A DNA stretch of 64,000 nt from Neospora caninum Liverpool. Its lineage: Eukaryota > Apicomplexa > Conoidasida > Eucoccidiorida > Sarcocystidae. Below the pieces are notes generated by a model, which was not told the DNA's origin, made no database searches, and saw nothing but the letters and a program-made list of their open reading frames with translations. The translations under genes and the position numbers were made by a program. The DNA is taken from assembly GCF_000208865.1 (NCBI RefSeq), contig NC_018386.1:1240001-1304000 (forward strand), written 5' to 3'. Below are positions 1 to 13,085 of the stretch, in pieces (position 1 is the first letter of the stretch; the number at the start of each line of letters is the position of its first letter).

Positions 1-3000
1 GGATCCGAGATGTAGCCTTTTCGTGCGTCAGCGTTTCTCACCCGGCATGCTGCTCTGTTCGCCACGTTGACAGATGCTGGGCAGTTGTTGTGCTCAGTCA
101 TCTCCAAGGAGTGAGAAAGAGGAGGTGCGGCAGCGGTATCGTTGTCCTTCCCCTTCTCACAGGTTTGGGCCTCCGTGGCACGGGAGGAATCACCGCTGTC
201 AACAGGCTCGGCCTTTGTTTGGGGCATGGACGCCGCCTGAAGTCCTGCTCGCTCGCGTTCTCCACAGCTCCCGTCTGCCGTTTCGCCTCTTCTGGTTTCT
301 TCGTCGACTCCGAGCAGATCGTTGCACACTTCGTCTTGTCCGCGACTTCCGTCGTGAGCTCGGCCTGGAACCGGAGCTCTGGTGCGGGTGCACGAAGCCG
401 TCTGCTCGCTTGCTGCGGCCACTGGGATGAATGGTTTCCGACCTTTCCTTGTCGCGAGTCTCGCCCTCCTGGCAGACGCAGCCTCCTGTTCAAGTCGATC
501 GTCTTCTTCGACGGCTGCTTCGTGTCGAGCGACTGCCTCGCGTTCTGTTCGAGAGCCGTTCGACTCAAATTCATGATCGGGTTCGACGTAGGCCTCGGCC
601 TTCGAATCGCTTGGAACTTTCGCTCCCCGACTTCCCTGCAGCTCTTCGTCTGTGTCGTCTGCAGGCGAGAGCTCCTGCTTCGTCTTCCTTCGCTTCCTTC
701 CGTCCAGCCTTCTTTCTTTCAGCTCGTCCCCTTCGCCGCCGACATCTGTCTCATGCCTCGCCTGTTTCGGCTTAGTGGCGAGCGCTTCACTAAGGACAGA
801 GGCCGCTGACACTCCTCCCTTTAGAGATGACGACGGGTCTCGGGGTTCGTTTTGTGGACGCACTGCGGGTACCGCATTTCCTTCGGTTCTACCAGCTTCC
901 GTCTTTTTCACGGAAAGGCCCCTCGTGGTGCATACAAAGTCCTCCCCGCTGAAGTCTCCGTCATCTTCATATTCGGCATACGCCACATCCTCCATTGGCA
1001 AAACAAATCCAGGCGCCACGGGCACGTCTTCCAGGCGCCCTCTCTCGTCCTCGCCTTCCTGCGAAATGAAGGGAGAGCAGGGCCCAGGGGAAGCGGGTTG
1101 CACATCGTGTCTCAACTCGCTCTCGCGGTCTCCCCCTTCGGACAAAATCGTGAAACCGGGGGAGGCCAACACGGACGAAGAACAAGAGGCTGATCCAGCG
1201 CTCGACGAAGAGACGCGATTTGCTTCCTGGTGTTTCTGCTCCTGTTCCTGCCGACCTGGGGAAGATGTATAGGCCTGGAAATCGCCTGTCGACGCAGGCG
1301 TATCTGGTCCCCTCCGTAGTTTCTTTCTGTATCGAAATTCGTGTCTGGGGGACCGGTGCGCTTGGTCTCGTCCTCGTCTATCCGATTCTCTGCACGGAAA
1401 GAAAGACCCCTCGGCATCGTCTTCGCCTCTGAGCGCCCCGCGTGGGCCTTCTGTGACAGCGGTGACGGACGGTGGTACTGGACGGTCAGCCGAAGCAGGA
1501 AGGAGAAACGCTGGCCTCACTGGGACTGTCGGCGGGTATTGCACAGACACACGGGTATGCGACTCGCCGTCGCTGGAGCTCGCGTCGCGCGTTTCAGGTT
1601 CGTCTGCCGTCCTCACCCCGACGGCCACAGATCCAGACGACGTGTGAAGGCGGCCCGAAGAACGGCGAGAACGAAAACGACGCCGAGGCGGAGCGGACGA
1701 GCACGAAGAGGAATCAGGGGAAGAGGAAGACGCAGAGGGCGAAGAAAGAGAGGAAGAGGGAGAAGACGACGGGGAAGAGGGAGAAGATAGTGAGGACGGA
1801 GACGAGGCAGAAAGAGCGCTTGCCGGCTGGTTTCTAGCTGGGCAGTGGTGCCGCACACGTCGTGCTTGTCTACCCGCCCGTTCAGGAGAGGACGAGGATG
1901 AAGAGGCGGACGGTGACGAAAACAAAGAAGACGACAGAGAAGAAGAGGACGACGACACATTTCGTCTTCTGCGTCCTCGCGCGCTTCTACTCTCGAGCAG
2001 AGTCTGCTGGCCATGCGTCGCCGGACTGCGGCGACGATATCCGCAGCGAGGGAAAGAGCCTCGCACTCCACCGGAAACACCAGAGTCGCGCGCGTATCGG
2101 AGAACATCTTTTAAAACGCAGACAGCCTCTTTAGTGCGCAGATCCTGATGAGGGAACCGGAAGTTTCCGGGACGCAAAACAGAGCACGCCCCCAGATGAG
2201 ATGACCACACCGAAGGCGGCGATTCCTTCTGCCGTCCTCTCTGGCGTCCAGAACCCTTTCCACTGGCAAAGTGGTCCTGAACTGCGCTCGGGCTTCGCTT
2301 GATTTCGCTCCAGCTAAATATACGGCGGAACTAAAGATGCTCGACGTGGATGGCTACGTTTCCTTCTTGCGGTACGGGCCGCATTTGCCGTTTCCGTGAT
2401 CTGGCGACTGCCTCTCCGGTTTCTTCCGACTCTACGCAGATGTTGCAAGCTCACCACAAGTGCAGCCTTTTGACAGCAGCAGTAGGCGAAGAGGAACTGC
2501 TGTACAGGGTGGACGCATACACTGAGCACGGACGCATCCGCGCGAGTGATGACGCGCCCCATCATGTCGCGTTCCCTGAAAAAGACCCCGAAAAGGCACA
2601 AGCGGAAAACGGGAAGCGTCGACGGCTCACGAGGCTGCGCCGCTGTTACCGCGCGGCTAGCACTGCTGTGAAATTGACGCGTACCGCACCACGCCTCCAC
2701 GAAGTCTGTCGGCTTTCCCTAGCCCTCCGGAAAATGTGTCTTTCTGTTTCGCACTTTGGTCACACCTTCACGTGGGCGCGGCGTCTCTCCCGTCCCTTGC
2801 GCACTCTTCGCTTGACGGCGCCAGTCTCCCGCGACATCTCTTCTTCAGCTTCTCTTCGCGCCAACCATTTAAAAACTCTTCTATGGGCCTGGGCCTCCTT
2901 TTACCACCGACGCGCTGTCTCACCGAAAATCAAACGTCTCCACAGTTCCAGCCTCCATCGCGACGATGGCCTCGTGGTGACCGGAGAAGAGGAAGGAGGC

Positions 3001-5005
3001 CTGGAAGCTGGCGCCTGCATCCATGGTTCTGAGGAGCCTGAGGCGGCTTTCGCTCGGCAAGGTAGGGTCCCGGCGGAGAGCATCCACGTCGTTGCGAACC
3101 TGCACGACGCGAGACGCGAGAAAACGACGGAAACCTCACGAGGCAATGGATGCCTGATGACAAGAGAACGGTCGAACCCATGGCTGCACTTCGAACATCG
3201 GCGTGTCCAGGGCGCCGTCGGATCCAGCCATGGTGGGCGACTGGGTCTTTACATCAGGCAGTGCGAAAGCGGGAAAGGAACAGAGAGGAGGGAGACGCAT
3301 GCACGTCTAGGAATGCAGACGGGTACCCCGAAACGGAACGATACAACGGCAGATCCAGAACACATTTGAGGCGCTCCGCATTCGGCAAGCGCGAAACGAG
3401 AGAAGTAGACCGAAAAGCACTCACCACTGTGTCGTTTGGGTTCTCCAGTGACGTACGCATAACCAGGCCGTCGTTCCCGCAAGTTAGGACGTATTGGTCG
3501 GAAGCTGGCGGTGGGCAAGGAGGCGCGACACACACAAGGACACGAGGCGATGGAGAGCAAGCAAAGGAGAGGGAGGCAAGCGAACGCGGGATCGCCGGGA
3601 GACAAGCGCAGCGGAGCAACGGGGACACGTCACGGAGACGAGCCAGCAGCTGACAGGGAGGGAAAACCGCGACAGACAGCTTGCTGACGCATACCCGGAG
3701 GTCGCCACAGAAATGCGGCGACGGGAGAAGGGAGTTGCATGCGAGGAAAAGGAGACATCACAGGGCTCGGCCTGAGCAGGTGCAAAACGAAAAGCGATCG
3801 AGTGGGGACAGGAATAAATCGAGTTCCCACAGAACGGCGGAGCAAAGCAGCCTATCGAAGATATCGACGTAAGAGACGGAGAGAGGAAAGGTACGTAAAT
3901 TGGAAAGAGAGAGGGAAAAAGATAGAGGGGCTGAAAGTCCCGAGAGCGGCTTCAGGTTAGGTAATGGTGCCGCTGCGTGCTTGCCGCTGACAACCGCCTT
4001 GCTGTGGACCCACTTGCGTAGCCATTTGCAACGTGATACAGACATCATGTTGCTGGGAGACAACAACGCCCAAAACACACGCCACGGACACCGCCGGATG
4101 AAAGCGTCTTTCCGCCGTGCGCTTACAGTCGAACATGACTCCGAAAATATTTTCTTGGTGCCTCGTGGGAATTTCCTGGATCGGCAGGTTCCTCGGTTCT
4201 CGCACGCGCCACAGCAGGACGCGCTTGTCGTCGCCGCCGCTCCCTAAAAGGGTTCCATCCGACGAGAAGCTGCACGGGTGGGAAGGTGAGACGGTCACAA
4301 ATCGAACAATGAAAAAAGCGGCAGACGGGGAGGGGCGGTCGCCGGTGACCCCACTCGCGTGAAAGCGCGGAAAGATGGCAAGGGCAATCGGTGTAGATAC
4401 AACAGAAGCAGGCAACCGAAACAGAACCGGGAGCGGGGACGAGGGGGAGGCGAGAGAACAGCGATCAACAGAGTAAAGAGCCCGCACGGAGGAGAGGCGC
4501 AAGCATGGCACAAAGGGCCGTGACGCCCTGGCCATTTGGTCGTGTTGGGCGACAAAATTTGTCGGGACGTTCCAAACGGCGAAGCACCTGTCCCTGCAGG
4601 CTTTGCCTCACCAGCTGCCTGGCTACCCCGAGAGGAGCCGACAATCAAAAGCGATTTTCGGCAAGCCCCATGTTTGGACCGAAACCAGACCGGACGCCTC
4701 TACGCACGTCTGCGCTATGTGCGAGACGGCAGCCCAGAGGCTAAGAAAGCACGCGAGACGCACATCCTCGAGGCGTCATGAACCGGTGTTTTTCCACGCG
4801 CAGGATTCACATACCTGATGGCATTAACGCAGCCATAGTGTCCACGTGCTCGGACACTGCTGCAAAATGCGTCATCCTGCAGGATCTTTTGCCGGAAAAA
4901 TCGGTCCAGCCCCGCCTGAAACATACCCCCAATAGACGCGGCTGGGCGTGCCCAACCCCCACCTGCGCGCCCCCCACGAACGCCTCGAGATCCCAAACCT
5001 TCCAT
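1..5005 (-). CDS. WD40-repeat protein, DCAF5-like, 3' end cut by window edge
   Basis: Probable substrate receptor of a CUL4-DDB1 ubiquitin ligase. I resolve six exons with consistent phases: 5005-4815, 4269-4127, 3504-3425, 3099-2924, 2575-2455 and 2276-1. The first exons give WD-type blades: GHYGCVNAI, then SSDGTLLGSGGDDKRVLLW, HQENIFGVMFD, YVLTCGNDG, and a blade closing in ETFDFR, which resembles the WDxR box of DDB1-binding proteins. The order GHYGCVNAI / GGDDKRVLLW / NIFGVMF follows DCAF5 (WDR22). The last exon stays open for about 758 codons to base 1. It has Ser runs, an acidic stretch (PMEDVAYAEYEDDGDFSGED) and basic patches, so it is a long disordered tail. The ATG at 5005 is the first good one in frame. 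An upstream exon inside 5500-6409 is possible. WD40 is nearly certain; DCAF5 is an inference from blade order. Confidence 0.75.
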
Positions 5006-8000
5006 GTACGGAGAAGAGGCTAAGGCGGGAGCGGAGGCAAACGAAGGCGACGCGGAACTCGGTTGACCTTGAGGAGAAGAGCTCGCAGTGGACGGTGAGC
5101 CTACAGAGTAAGACAGACGAGAGACACACGGCTCTCGTGAGGACGCGGAAACGGACGGAAGCTGGCCTCGAGGCCGCACTGGCCTCTCAGCGACGTTTAT
5201 GGTCTTCGTGTCCGCACGAAAAGGTTGGCGGAGTCTCCAGGTTCACCTCGCTGCTACCTGATCACTCTGCATATGGCAAAACGAGGCATCGGGGTCTACT
5301 GCTTTCTCGCCTGGTGACCGTCTCTCACTCTCTGAAGAAAATCTGCTGGAATGTGCAAGTTGCTACTCGCGGCGGTTGTCGTCCCTTTCTTCTGTGCGTC
5401 GGCCTCCGCTCGGCTGCAGCGTCGCGGCTATTTCCCCCTCACACCGTGAAATGCCGCTCGCGGAGGTCCACACACTCCGTCTTCATTCTCCAGTCTTACT
5501 CTCCTGATCTGAGTCGCTTCCCTCCACGCCACGCAGCAGCCAATACGCACATGGCATGTCGCCTTGCTCCTGCATGCGGTTCCCTGCTTCTCTGCTTGCC
5601 TTTTGCGCTTCTTGGCCTTCATGCACACGCGTCTCGTCGTGGGCGTCTCGGCTGCTTTCCGGAGCGTGGTCCTCTGCCGTTTGAAGCCAGCCCGCCCTGC
5701 GCACCGCCTCGGATGTCTCACGCTCTCTGTCGCCCCCCCTTCCTCTCGCCTTCCGGAACAGTTGTCCTGGATCGGAGGGCGTCGGGAGAATTGCGCCGCG
5801 TCTAGCGCTTTGAAGTGTGAGGAGAAGATTGGTTCGAGAGAAAGGCGAAACGGCTGCCTCCGTTGCGCTCGACCGCCGGTGAGGTGAGTCTTCGCTTTCG
5901 CCCCGTACGTCGCACCGGTGTTCTCTCTTCAGTCGCTCGTCAGCACAGCACACGCCGCCAGGCCATCCAGAAGACGGACCCCACGGCGGAGACACCGACC
6001 GCCATAGACGAGAAACAGAGGGAGAGGAAGCAGACGCGAGAGACGAGGGAAAAATGGGAGGACGAGTAACTCCGAGGACACCCGCATGGAAGCCCTCGGA
6101 AGCGCGGTCAGGTTCGGCTCTGCTCAGACGAGTCGACGATGACCGAGAGACAAACAGCGGAAGCGGACAGGGATAAGTCGCACCGCCATCGTGGCTGAGG
6201 CTCTGTGTGGGAGACGAGCACGAATGCGCAACCGCGCCCACGGGCTCCGCAAGCGAAAGGGGACGAGACCAATGACAGGGTTCAGTGGTAGGCAGCGTCC
6301 ATAGGATTGGAGAGCAGGAAGCAGCGAGATGAGGAGTTTCGGGTGGAAAAGGAAGCACAGGCGCGTCCAGCACCATGGTTGGAAAAGGAACGTTGGACGA
6401 GACGAACATGCATCACTCCGGTATGAAGGATGGAGAGTGCGGTACCTCCCGCTCTTCGCTGGGACAGTCTGCCTCTCGGTTCCCGTCTGTCTCTTTGAGT
6501 GTTTCTGTCTATCCTCGCAGGCTAGTTTCCGCCTCCAACAGCCGCCTTGCTCCGCATGCGCCTCCGAGTGCTTTTCATCCCCGTTTGCACGCGTCGAGAG
6601 TCCCCTCCTCTATATCTCCGACAGTGCGTTCCCTCGCGCGCGTCCAGTGCGCCTTCGGTCCTCCAATCAAATCCGAACAGACTGCCAATCTTGCTCGAAG
6701 AGCTGGATCGAGACGCCATGAGGCGGTGAACAGTGCCCGGCGGAGCTCCCGGGATGACGGTGCGATGGCGACACCGCCACGCGCGGCCTGCGTGGGGCGG
6801 TTTCGGCGCGTCTCGCGTTAGTGGATTTCCGCGACATGCACGGAACCGAATCCGTCACTGCGCAGCACGACACGACGGCTGAGAAAACCGAGATGAGGCG
6901 AGCGCACTGGGCGCAAGGGGTGAAGCATCGCTGCAGACAGAAGGCGTCGCGGCTGCGCGGGAGAACGCGCAGCTGTCAAGTCGAAAAGACAAGGGAAAGG
7001 AGGCAATGCGGAACCAGTGACGAGGCAGACGACCGAGGGTTCTGAGTATCGTGATGTACAGAGAAAGAAAACGAAGTCGGCCATAACAGGAACGAGGGAA
7101 AACCACACAGGCTGATCGCCGAAGCTCTGCGCAACAGATCGTGGTCGCAACACAACCGAAAAAAGCAACGAGCGGACGCATGGAGACCCGACACCCAACG
7201 GAATTACCCAGCAGCGTGTCGACTACAGATTCTTCAGCTGTCACCGGAAGATTCAACAACCGGGGGAACCGGAAGCTCGAAGGACGCTGACGTGCGTGGC
7301 GAATACTGAAAACGTAGACATCGAAACCAGAAGCGCTTTAGTCCCGCTTTTTTTGCCTTGTTGAAGGTTACCGAAGACAGGGAGTGTGTATATACAGCGC
7401 ATGCCTAGCCCGCGGCGAAGACCCTCCGCGAGGAGACGTTTCGAGCTCTGTTCCCGCGGCTGCGCCGAACGAAAACGGCGAGAAGGAGAGACGCTGACAA
7501 AGCAGAGACGAAACCCGGCTCCTACCGAGACAAAGAGAAAGGCAGAGACAACAGGCAAGAGGGCGACGGTGCACTTTGTTGTTTGCGAACGAGGTTGCGC
7601 GGGGGACTGCCGGTAAATATGCGCAGACACAGACGGAGCGCAGGCTGCGCGGGTGGTCGTCAGCGAAGAGAGAACAACGAAAAACGCGCGGCAAACGCGA
7701 AGATCGAAAGCGAGCCTTTTTCCTGATAGTGCCAAGAAAGATGTTTGGCAAACATGCACAGCTCCTGAGGAAGAACCACTGGCTTCAATCGGGCGTCCTG
7801 TCTCCGCCCCCCTGCGCGTGGCGCGAGGAAACGACAACCTACCCCTTCGTTGCTGTGTCCGTTTGTCCAGTAAACGCGGGGAAGATGAAAGAAAATCCCA
7901 TCTTAGGCGGGGAAGGGCAAGCGTTTGCAAAGAGAACGAACCATCACGGAGCTTCAGGACGTTCCGGATCCACAGGGATATGTCGCCGTTGGAGGAAGAA

Positions 8001-9846
8001 GGTGACTCACCGCCAAGGCACATGCGCAAAGAACGCAGAAAGCCAGGAACAGGAAAGGAAAGCGTTTGCTGAGCGACCGGGACACGCGCGCAACAGAAGA
8101 ATCGGAAAAAAAAGAAGAAAGACGGCTTCCACGACGTCACGCAAACCCTGCCGGCGAAAGCTGCCTTCGCTCGACACGCAGGCGCAGTTTAGGCCGCTGC
8201 TTGCGTGTGTGTCTCGCTCTCGGTCAGCATCGATTCCTCCTTTTTTGTCGTTCTCCAGCGTGCAACGAGAGAGTCAGAAGAAACGACACTGTCACGGCGG
8301 AAGGCACCCATTCTCTGATCTAAGGAAGCGACAAACCTGTCCACGAGATAGAGAATCCTCGATATCTATACAGGCGTTTTTAAGAAGTTTCGCGGGAGTC
8401 GTCAATGCTACGGAAAAAAAACCGAGGCGCTAGCAAGGCATTCATTCAAGGAGACATTGACTTTCTGTTGTCGCGCTGATCGAACTCCACGGGTTGAGGG
8501 CCAGACGCGCTGATTTTTATGCGGATTTTCTCCCTCTATTTTGCTACCGTCTCTGCTATCTTCCCGCGGTGGCGTTGCTCTTTTCCACGAGTTGTGGACA
8601 CATGCTAGCAGGGGAAAGGTTGAGCGCTACTGACCGGTTGATAGCGTCAGGATCTTCTTTTCGGAAACCGGACGGTTTGCAGCTTCATAGTCAATTGAGC
8701 TTGGCTCGCCTACACAGGCAAGAAAGCGAAACACATTTTCTCACGGGGTTTTGCGTACCGTTTACCTGAGGTTTTTTCTGAACCACCTAACTAGCCCGCA
8801 AGTGTACGCGTTTCTTCCCGTGTGGCAAGATCCTCACTTTGATTGGGGTGGTGAGAGACAGGAGCCGCAGGCCTACAGAAAGAACGGAATCTCGGATGGT
8901 CAGTTCCCCGTACTTGACATATATCAAGAGTTGCCTTGTTGCCATTTCTCTGCCATTTGTGTTCTTTTCCTTTTTCCCGTTTCGCAAATAACCGGAGATT
9001 GAGAGGAGTGACCGCGTGTGTGCCCGATACCTCAAGCACCCATGGAGCTCTGAGTTTTCGCGGCCTGTGCCTGCGCGATGCATACGCCCAGAAGAAGCAA
9101 TGATCAGAGAGGGGGAGGAAAAACTGAGGTGGAAGCTCCAGTGAACACACCAACAGAGGCAAAAAGAACTGGATTTCGGCTTCACTCCGAATTCTACAGG
9201 AGAAAGGAATACTTGCCGAGGACCGCCCTGTGACAAGACATCCACCTCAGCCCAGAACCCTTCTTGAGAACAGAAAAGGCTACTCTTTGCTTAGACACTG
9301 GAAGAGAGAGAATGCGGCAGAAGCGGCAGGCGGTCTCCCCTCCAGGGGGGGCTGAGAGCGCTGCCGGAGGAAACATTGACAGCGAGAGAACAGGGAGAAG
9401 AAGAAAACGTGCAGGCGTACATCTGCCCCACGATCCAGAGGCGAGTCTTTCTGAGCCGTTCCTCCCTTCTACTTTTTCATCCATGTCTCCATCCTCTACT
9501 TCGTGTTCGTCCTCATCCTCTTCCTCCACTTCCTCATCTTCCTCCACTTCCTCATCTTCCTCCATTTCCTCATCCTCTTCTTCCTCCACTTCCTCCACTC
9601 CCTCATCTTCCTCCACTTCCTCATCTTCCTCCATTTCCTCATCCTCCTCTTCCTCTTCCTCTTCTTCCTCCTCTTCTTCCTTCTCTTCTTCCTCCTCTTC
9701 CTCTTCTCCCTCCTCTTCCTCTTCTTCCTCCTCTTCCTCTTCTTCTTCCGCTTCTTATTCCTCTTCTTCCACCTGTCACTTTGCCGCCTCCTCCTTCTCT
9801 TCTTCCGCTGCCCCATTGCCTTTATCTCGCCTCGCTTCGGTGCCAG
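5006..9846. other. Intergenic / 5' region between two divergent genes
   Basis: No gene with recognisable domains. It should hold the promoters and 5' leaders of the WD40 gene (leftward) and the PEN-2-like gene (rightward). A minus-strand open frame at 6409-5483 starts with ATG and ends near a possible donor at about 5505. It could be an N-terminal exon of the WD40 gene, but its composition (Ser/Pro then Arg/Glu/Ala) is not diagnostic. GC-rich, with many C(T)CT tracts. Confidence 0.4.
9490..9775. repeat. Imperfect TCC/TCT (pyrimidine) microsatellite
   Basis: About 285 bases of almost pure pyrimidine on the plus strand, built from TCC, TCT and TTCC units. Read in one frame it gives a long Ser run, in another Leu/Pro, and on the other strand Lys/Arg/Glu. 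It ends roughly 70 bases before an AG acceptor at 9846, so it most simply forms the 3' part of an intron rather than a coding poly-Ser domain, although poly-Ser is not rare in coccidian proteins. Confidence 0.8.
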
Positions 9847-11067
9847 GTAGGAGCGGGGAGTCTGTCATTCTCGACGAGTATGTCAGGGTTGCGCGGATCT
9901 ATTTCTATTCAGGTTTTTGCTTCCTCCCGATCCTGTGGTTTCTGAATACCCGCATGTTCACGGAAGCCCGCTTAGGGCGCCTGTCTCTTCGAGTGCACTT
10001 GGCGAGTCGGCGGATAGGCCGACGAGGCAGAGACATCGAGGAGGCACAGAGGCGCACGGCAAAGCGCAGGAGAACCGAGCGACACCCCCCGGCGTCAGCG
10101 TCTCCAGGCTGCACGACGAGGTGGTCCACTCAGTCCCTCCCGCTTTCTGCCGCCGACGGGCTGGGTCTGGGCACGGGAGCCCGGGGAGACCCTCGTGAGC
10201 CGGATCGCCACGAAGATCACGAGAGCGAAGAGGAACAAGCAAGGCGACTAGCAGAAACAGACGCCCACACGAAGCTTAAGGACCTCCGCTCGTGTGAGAA
10301 GCAGAAAAGACGGCTGCCGTTTGCGAATGGCCAACGGTCTGGGCTTGCCCGAGCAAGCCGGACTGCGAGGTGGAAAGGAACGGCAAGTGACGTTCACAGA
10401 TATCCAAGGCAACAGGACAGTTGATTCGGTAGCACAAAACAACCGATGGAGTGTTGTCGGGAGATCGAAAGGCAGATGGATAGTGACAGGAGGTTTTGTG
10501 CTTACCTACTTTCTCAGTGAGACGGGCGAGACGACGGTCGAAGTGTCCGTCGCAACCATCGAAGCGAGCGGAAGAAGGAGCATGACACAGACCAGCATTT
10601 TCCCCAGCTGGGACGTCCAAGTGCTTGCTTGGTATTGCGTGTGTTACTGCACTTCCCTTGGCAGATGTTGCGATGTCCAGGCGGGGCCTCTGGTGTAGCG
10701 TCATTCTGTTTCTGGTAGGCCGTTACCACTTCCGCGGCGGACGACACAGCGCGAGCGAGGAAAGAACGCCAAGACACAGATGCGCGAGAGACGACGGAAA
10801 GGATCCCGAAATGGAGAATGTGCCTAAAGTGGGGGAACAGCGCACGCAACACACAACTGAACAGGGAGGCGAGATATGCCGCCAAGTGCCAGGCACCAGA
10901 AACATCGAAAGAAGGCAGATATGGCGGAGGTCGTCTCGTTTGCCTGCAAGAAAAGCTTTCTGTAACACGTGCACAGTTCGTTCAACCCCAGCGCCTATCC
11001 GACGAGGGAGGAAAGGCATGAGGGCAAGGAACATTCGGACGTTCATCGGCTTATTTTCACATGCATG

Positions 11068-11109
<42 letters not shown>

Positions 11110-11593
11110 CATGAGCGTCCTTATATGAAAGGGGGGCACATACTTGGGTGTTAACTCTTGTTCTGTCGCCATTACAGGTGCGCCAATGAGACTATGTGTC
11201 TCCTGCTTCTACTGTGTTGCGGCTTGGCAGATCTGGGCGGTGGCCTTCCAAGTGCTGAGCGTGTGGAGCGCTACATGGCGGGAGACCTTTCGCCTCCCTT
11301 GTCCTCCGCCTTTTCTCAACTCGCTCGCGCTGGGCTGTCGCTCTACGTCCACGCCGTCTTCTCCGGCTGACGTCACTGCGTCGTCTGCGGCTTCTCTTGC
11401 ATCTCCAAGCGAGCCTGGGCCCCGGCCGTCTCCGAACTCCGCATCTGCCTCTCTAGCCGTTTCGGCTCCACCCTGCCTCGCCCCTCATTATTCTTCCTCT
11501 GTGTCGGCGTCCTCTCCTTGCACAGTATCTCGAGATGTCTTGCCGCAACTGAGGCACGGCCAAGCGGCCTTAGCGCACGCAGAGGAGGGATGA
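9847..11593 (+). CDS. PEN-2-like protein (gamma-secretase subunit family), 5' end unresolved
   Basis: One exon begins after an AG at 9846 and encodes EYVRVARIYFYSGFCFLPIL followed by WFLNTRMFTEA. This is the family signature of presenilin enhancer 2: an R-x-Y-(Y/F)-x-x-G-F-x-F-L-P-x-L-W-x-x-N segment, the first half of its hairpin. A phase-1 donor (A|GTCGGC, about 10006) joins in phase to an acceptor at 11177. The second exon starts APMRLCVSCFYCVAAWQIWA and continues VAFQVLSVWSATWRETF, fitting the second membrane segment with its conserved W and F-Q. The frame then runs through a Ser/Pro/Ala-rich tail to a stop at 11593, longer than in animal PEN-2 (about 100 aa). The start codon probably lies in an upstream exon. 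PEN-2 normally stabilises and activates presenilin in the secretory pathway. The first half match is strong; the second half and the splice are weaker. Confidence 0.55.
11074..11103. repeat. (TA)n microsatellite
   Basis: About 15 TA dinucleotides, placed 74 bases before the acceptor of the second PEN-2-like exon, so it lies within that gene's intron. Confidence 0.95.
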
Positions 11594-13085
11594 GAGGGAC
11601 CCATGGCGCGGTGGATCCCCAAAGAAAAAACTGCTTCTTGCGTCAGCGGTTTCGTCCTTGTTTGTATGCCAGGAATGTGCAAGGCGTCAGGGGGAGGGAA
11701 GCCCAGGCACGAGACGAGGGCCAGGAGGGTGCCTGCGTTCCTGTGCCTATTCTCCGTTTCTACGCTGACTCGGCCTACAGCATTCGAACGAAACAAAGCA
11801 CATCTCATAGCCGACGGTGCGGCACGCGTTTTGGGCATATGCGCACGTTCGCTAAAGATAGCTTTTTGTCGCTCCCCTTGCAGCCCCAATGCTGCTACTG
11901 TCTCCAGGCATTCTTTTCGAATGCCTTGGGTATGTGCGAGCGACGTCGGTATATATTTCTGACGATGCTCGCACTGGCGGACTGCGACGGATATATCCCA
12001 AGTGTGGCCTGAACTGATGGTAACGTTTGTCTCGGAAGCGCTCCGGTGCCTTCGGTTGGGGCGTGTAATCTTCCGGCCTTGAGGCGCTCCCCTTTAGCCT
12101 CTGTTCCTTCTACGTGCCTGAACACAGTCCGGTCTCGGTGGATCGAGTGGCGGTTCCCTACAAAAACTCCGACTGCTTAATGGCGAGGAATCTTGGACTG
12201 AGTCGCCTTCTTGTTCATTGCACCAGCATTTTCTACTTCACTCCACACTAATAACACGTGCGGATCTACGACACACCCTCGCCCGCCTGGAGAGAAAACC
12301 TCCCATCACAAGACACTTTTGTCTTAGATTGAATCTAGAGTGATGTCCCTGAGCAGCAGAGACAGCTCAGCGACAACGGAGCAACTGCCCGAATCCGGAG
12401 TTGTTTCGTTTGCAGGAAAGCTTCTGGCTGCCTCTCGTGATACACGGCGGCGGCTTTTCGCCCCCAGAGCGCCAGCGTGTAGGACGAAAGTTCTTTTCTC
12501 GTCTGCTCAGGCTCCGCGTGTCACTGCCTCGTGATATGGAAAGGAAGAAGCATTCGCTCGCTTAGGTAAGGTGCGCCCTACGTGTGGCTGCTTCACGAAG
12601 GCAGCGGTTGTCACGGAAGCGGTACACCCCGTGGGAACGAAACTCGGCGGTTCCCTGGTAAGATGCTGGCCTACGTGTCCAACCCAGCCGCAGCTCTAGC
12701 ACGTGTCTCCTAGAGTCCCGTCGCTGTTGCCTACGAGTTGAAGCAAAGCCGAGCATTCACGATGATTGCTTTTTGTCGGGTCAAACATTTTCAATGCATG
12801 ACCATGGGGGCGACACGACACCTCACCCTCCTGCAACAACCTGGGACATCGCCCGAGAAGTCAGAAGGATATAGAGACAGATGACGAAAGGTTCGTCCTC
12901 CATCGTGCCGTTGGACTGACAGCTGAGGCCGCCTGATGGGTATTATGGCCATACACACGCTTCCTGTGGACAATAGGCGCCGAGACGGCGCGTAGCGGCA
13001 TAGAAACTGCCGACTTTGGGATTCGAACGTGCGCGCATTCTCCCCACGAAAATGAGTCCGTCTACGGTTAGCACTGGCAGCGAAC
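11594..13085. other. Intergenic, convergent 3' ends
   Basis: Between the ends of the PEN-2-like gene (plus) and the helical-repeat gene (minus). I scanned both strands for a RAP domain or further exons and saw none. It probably holds two 3' untranslated regions. A tRNA-like stretch at about 13006-13082 overlaps its right border; see the rejected list. Confidence 0.4.

Noticed and set aside
5483..6409. 308-codon minus-strand frame as a separate gene
   Set aside because: No domain, low-complexity composition and no clear gene context. It may be leader sequence or an extra N-terminal exon of the WD40 gene.
9264..10424. Long plus-strand frame with a poly-Ser block as an independent 386-aa protein
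   Set aside because: The Ser block is a pyrimidine microsatellite just upstream of a splice acceptor. Only the part after 9846 shows a family signature, and the frame after about 10006 lacks features.
13006..13082. tRNA-like stretch on the minus strand with GTTCGAATCCC resembling a T-loop and partly matching acceptor ends
   Set aside because: The T-stem does not pair beyond the G-C closing pair, no D-arm is present and the anticodon arm does not fold. At most it is a decayed tRNA relic.
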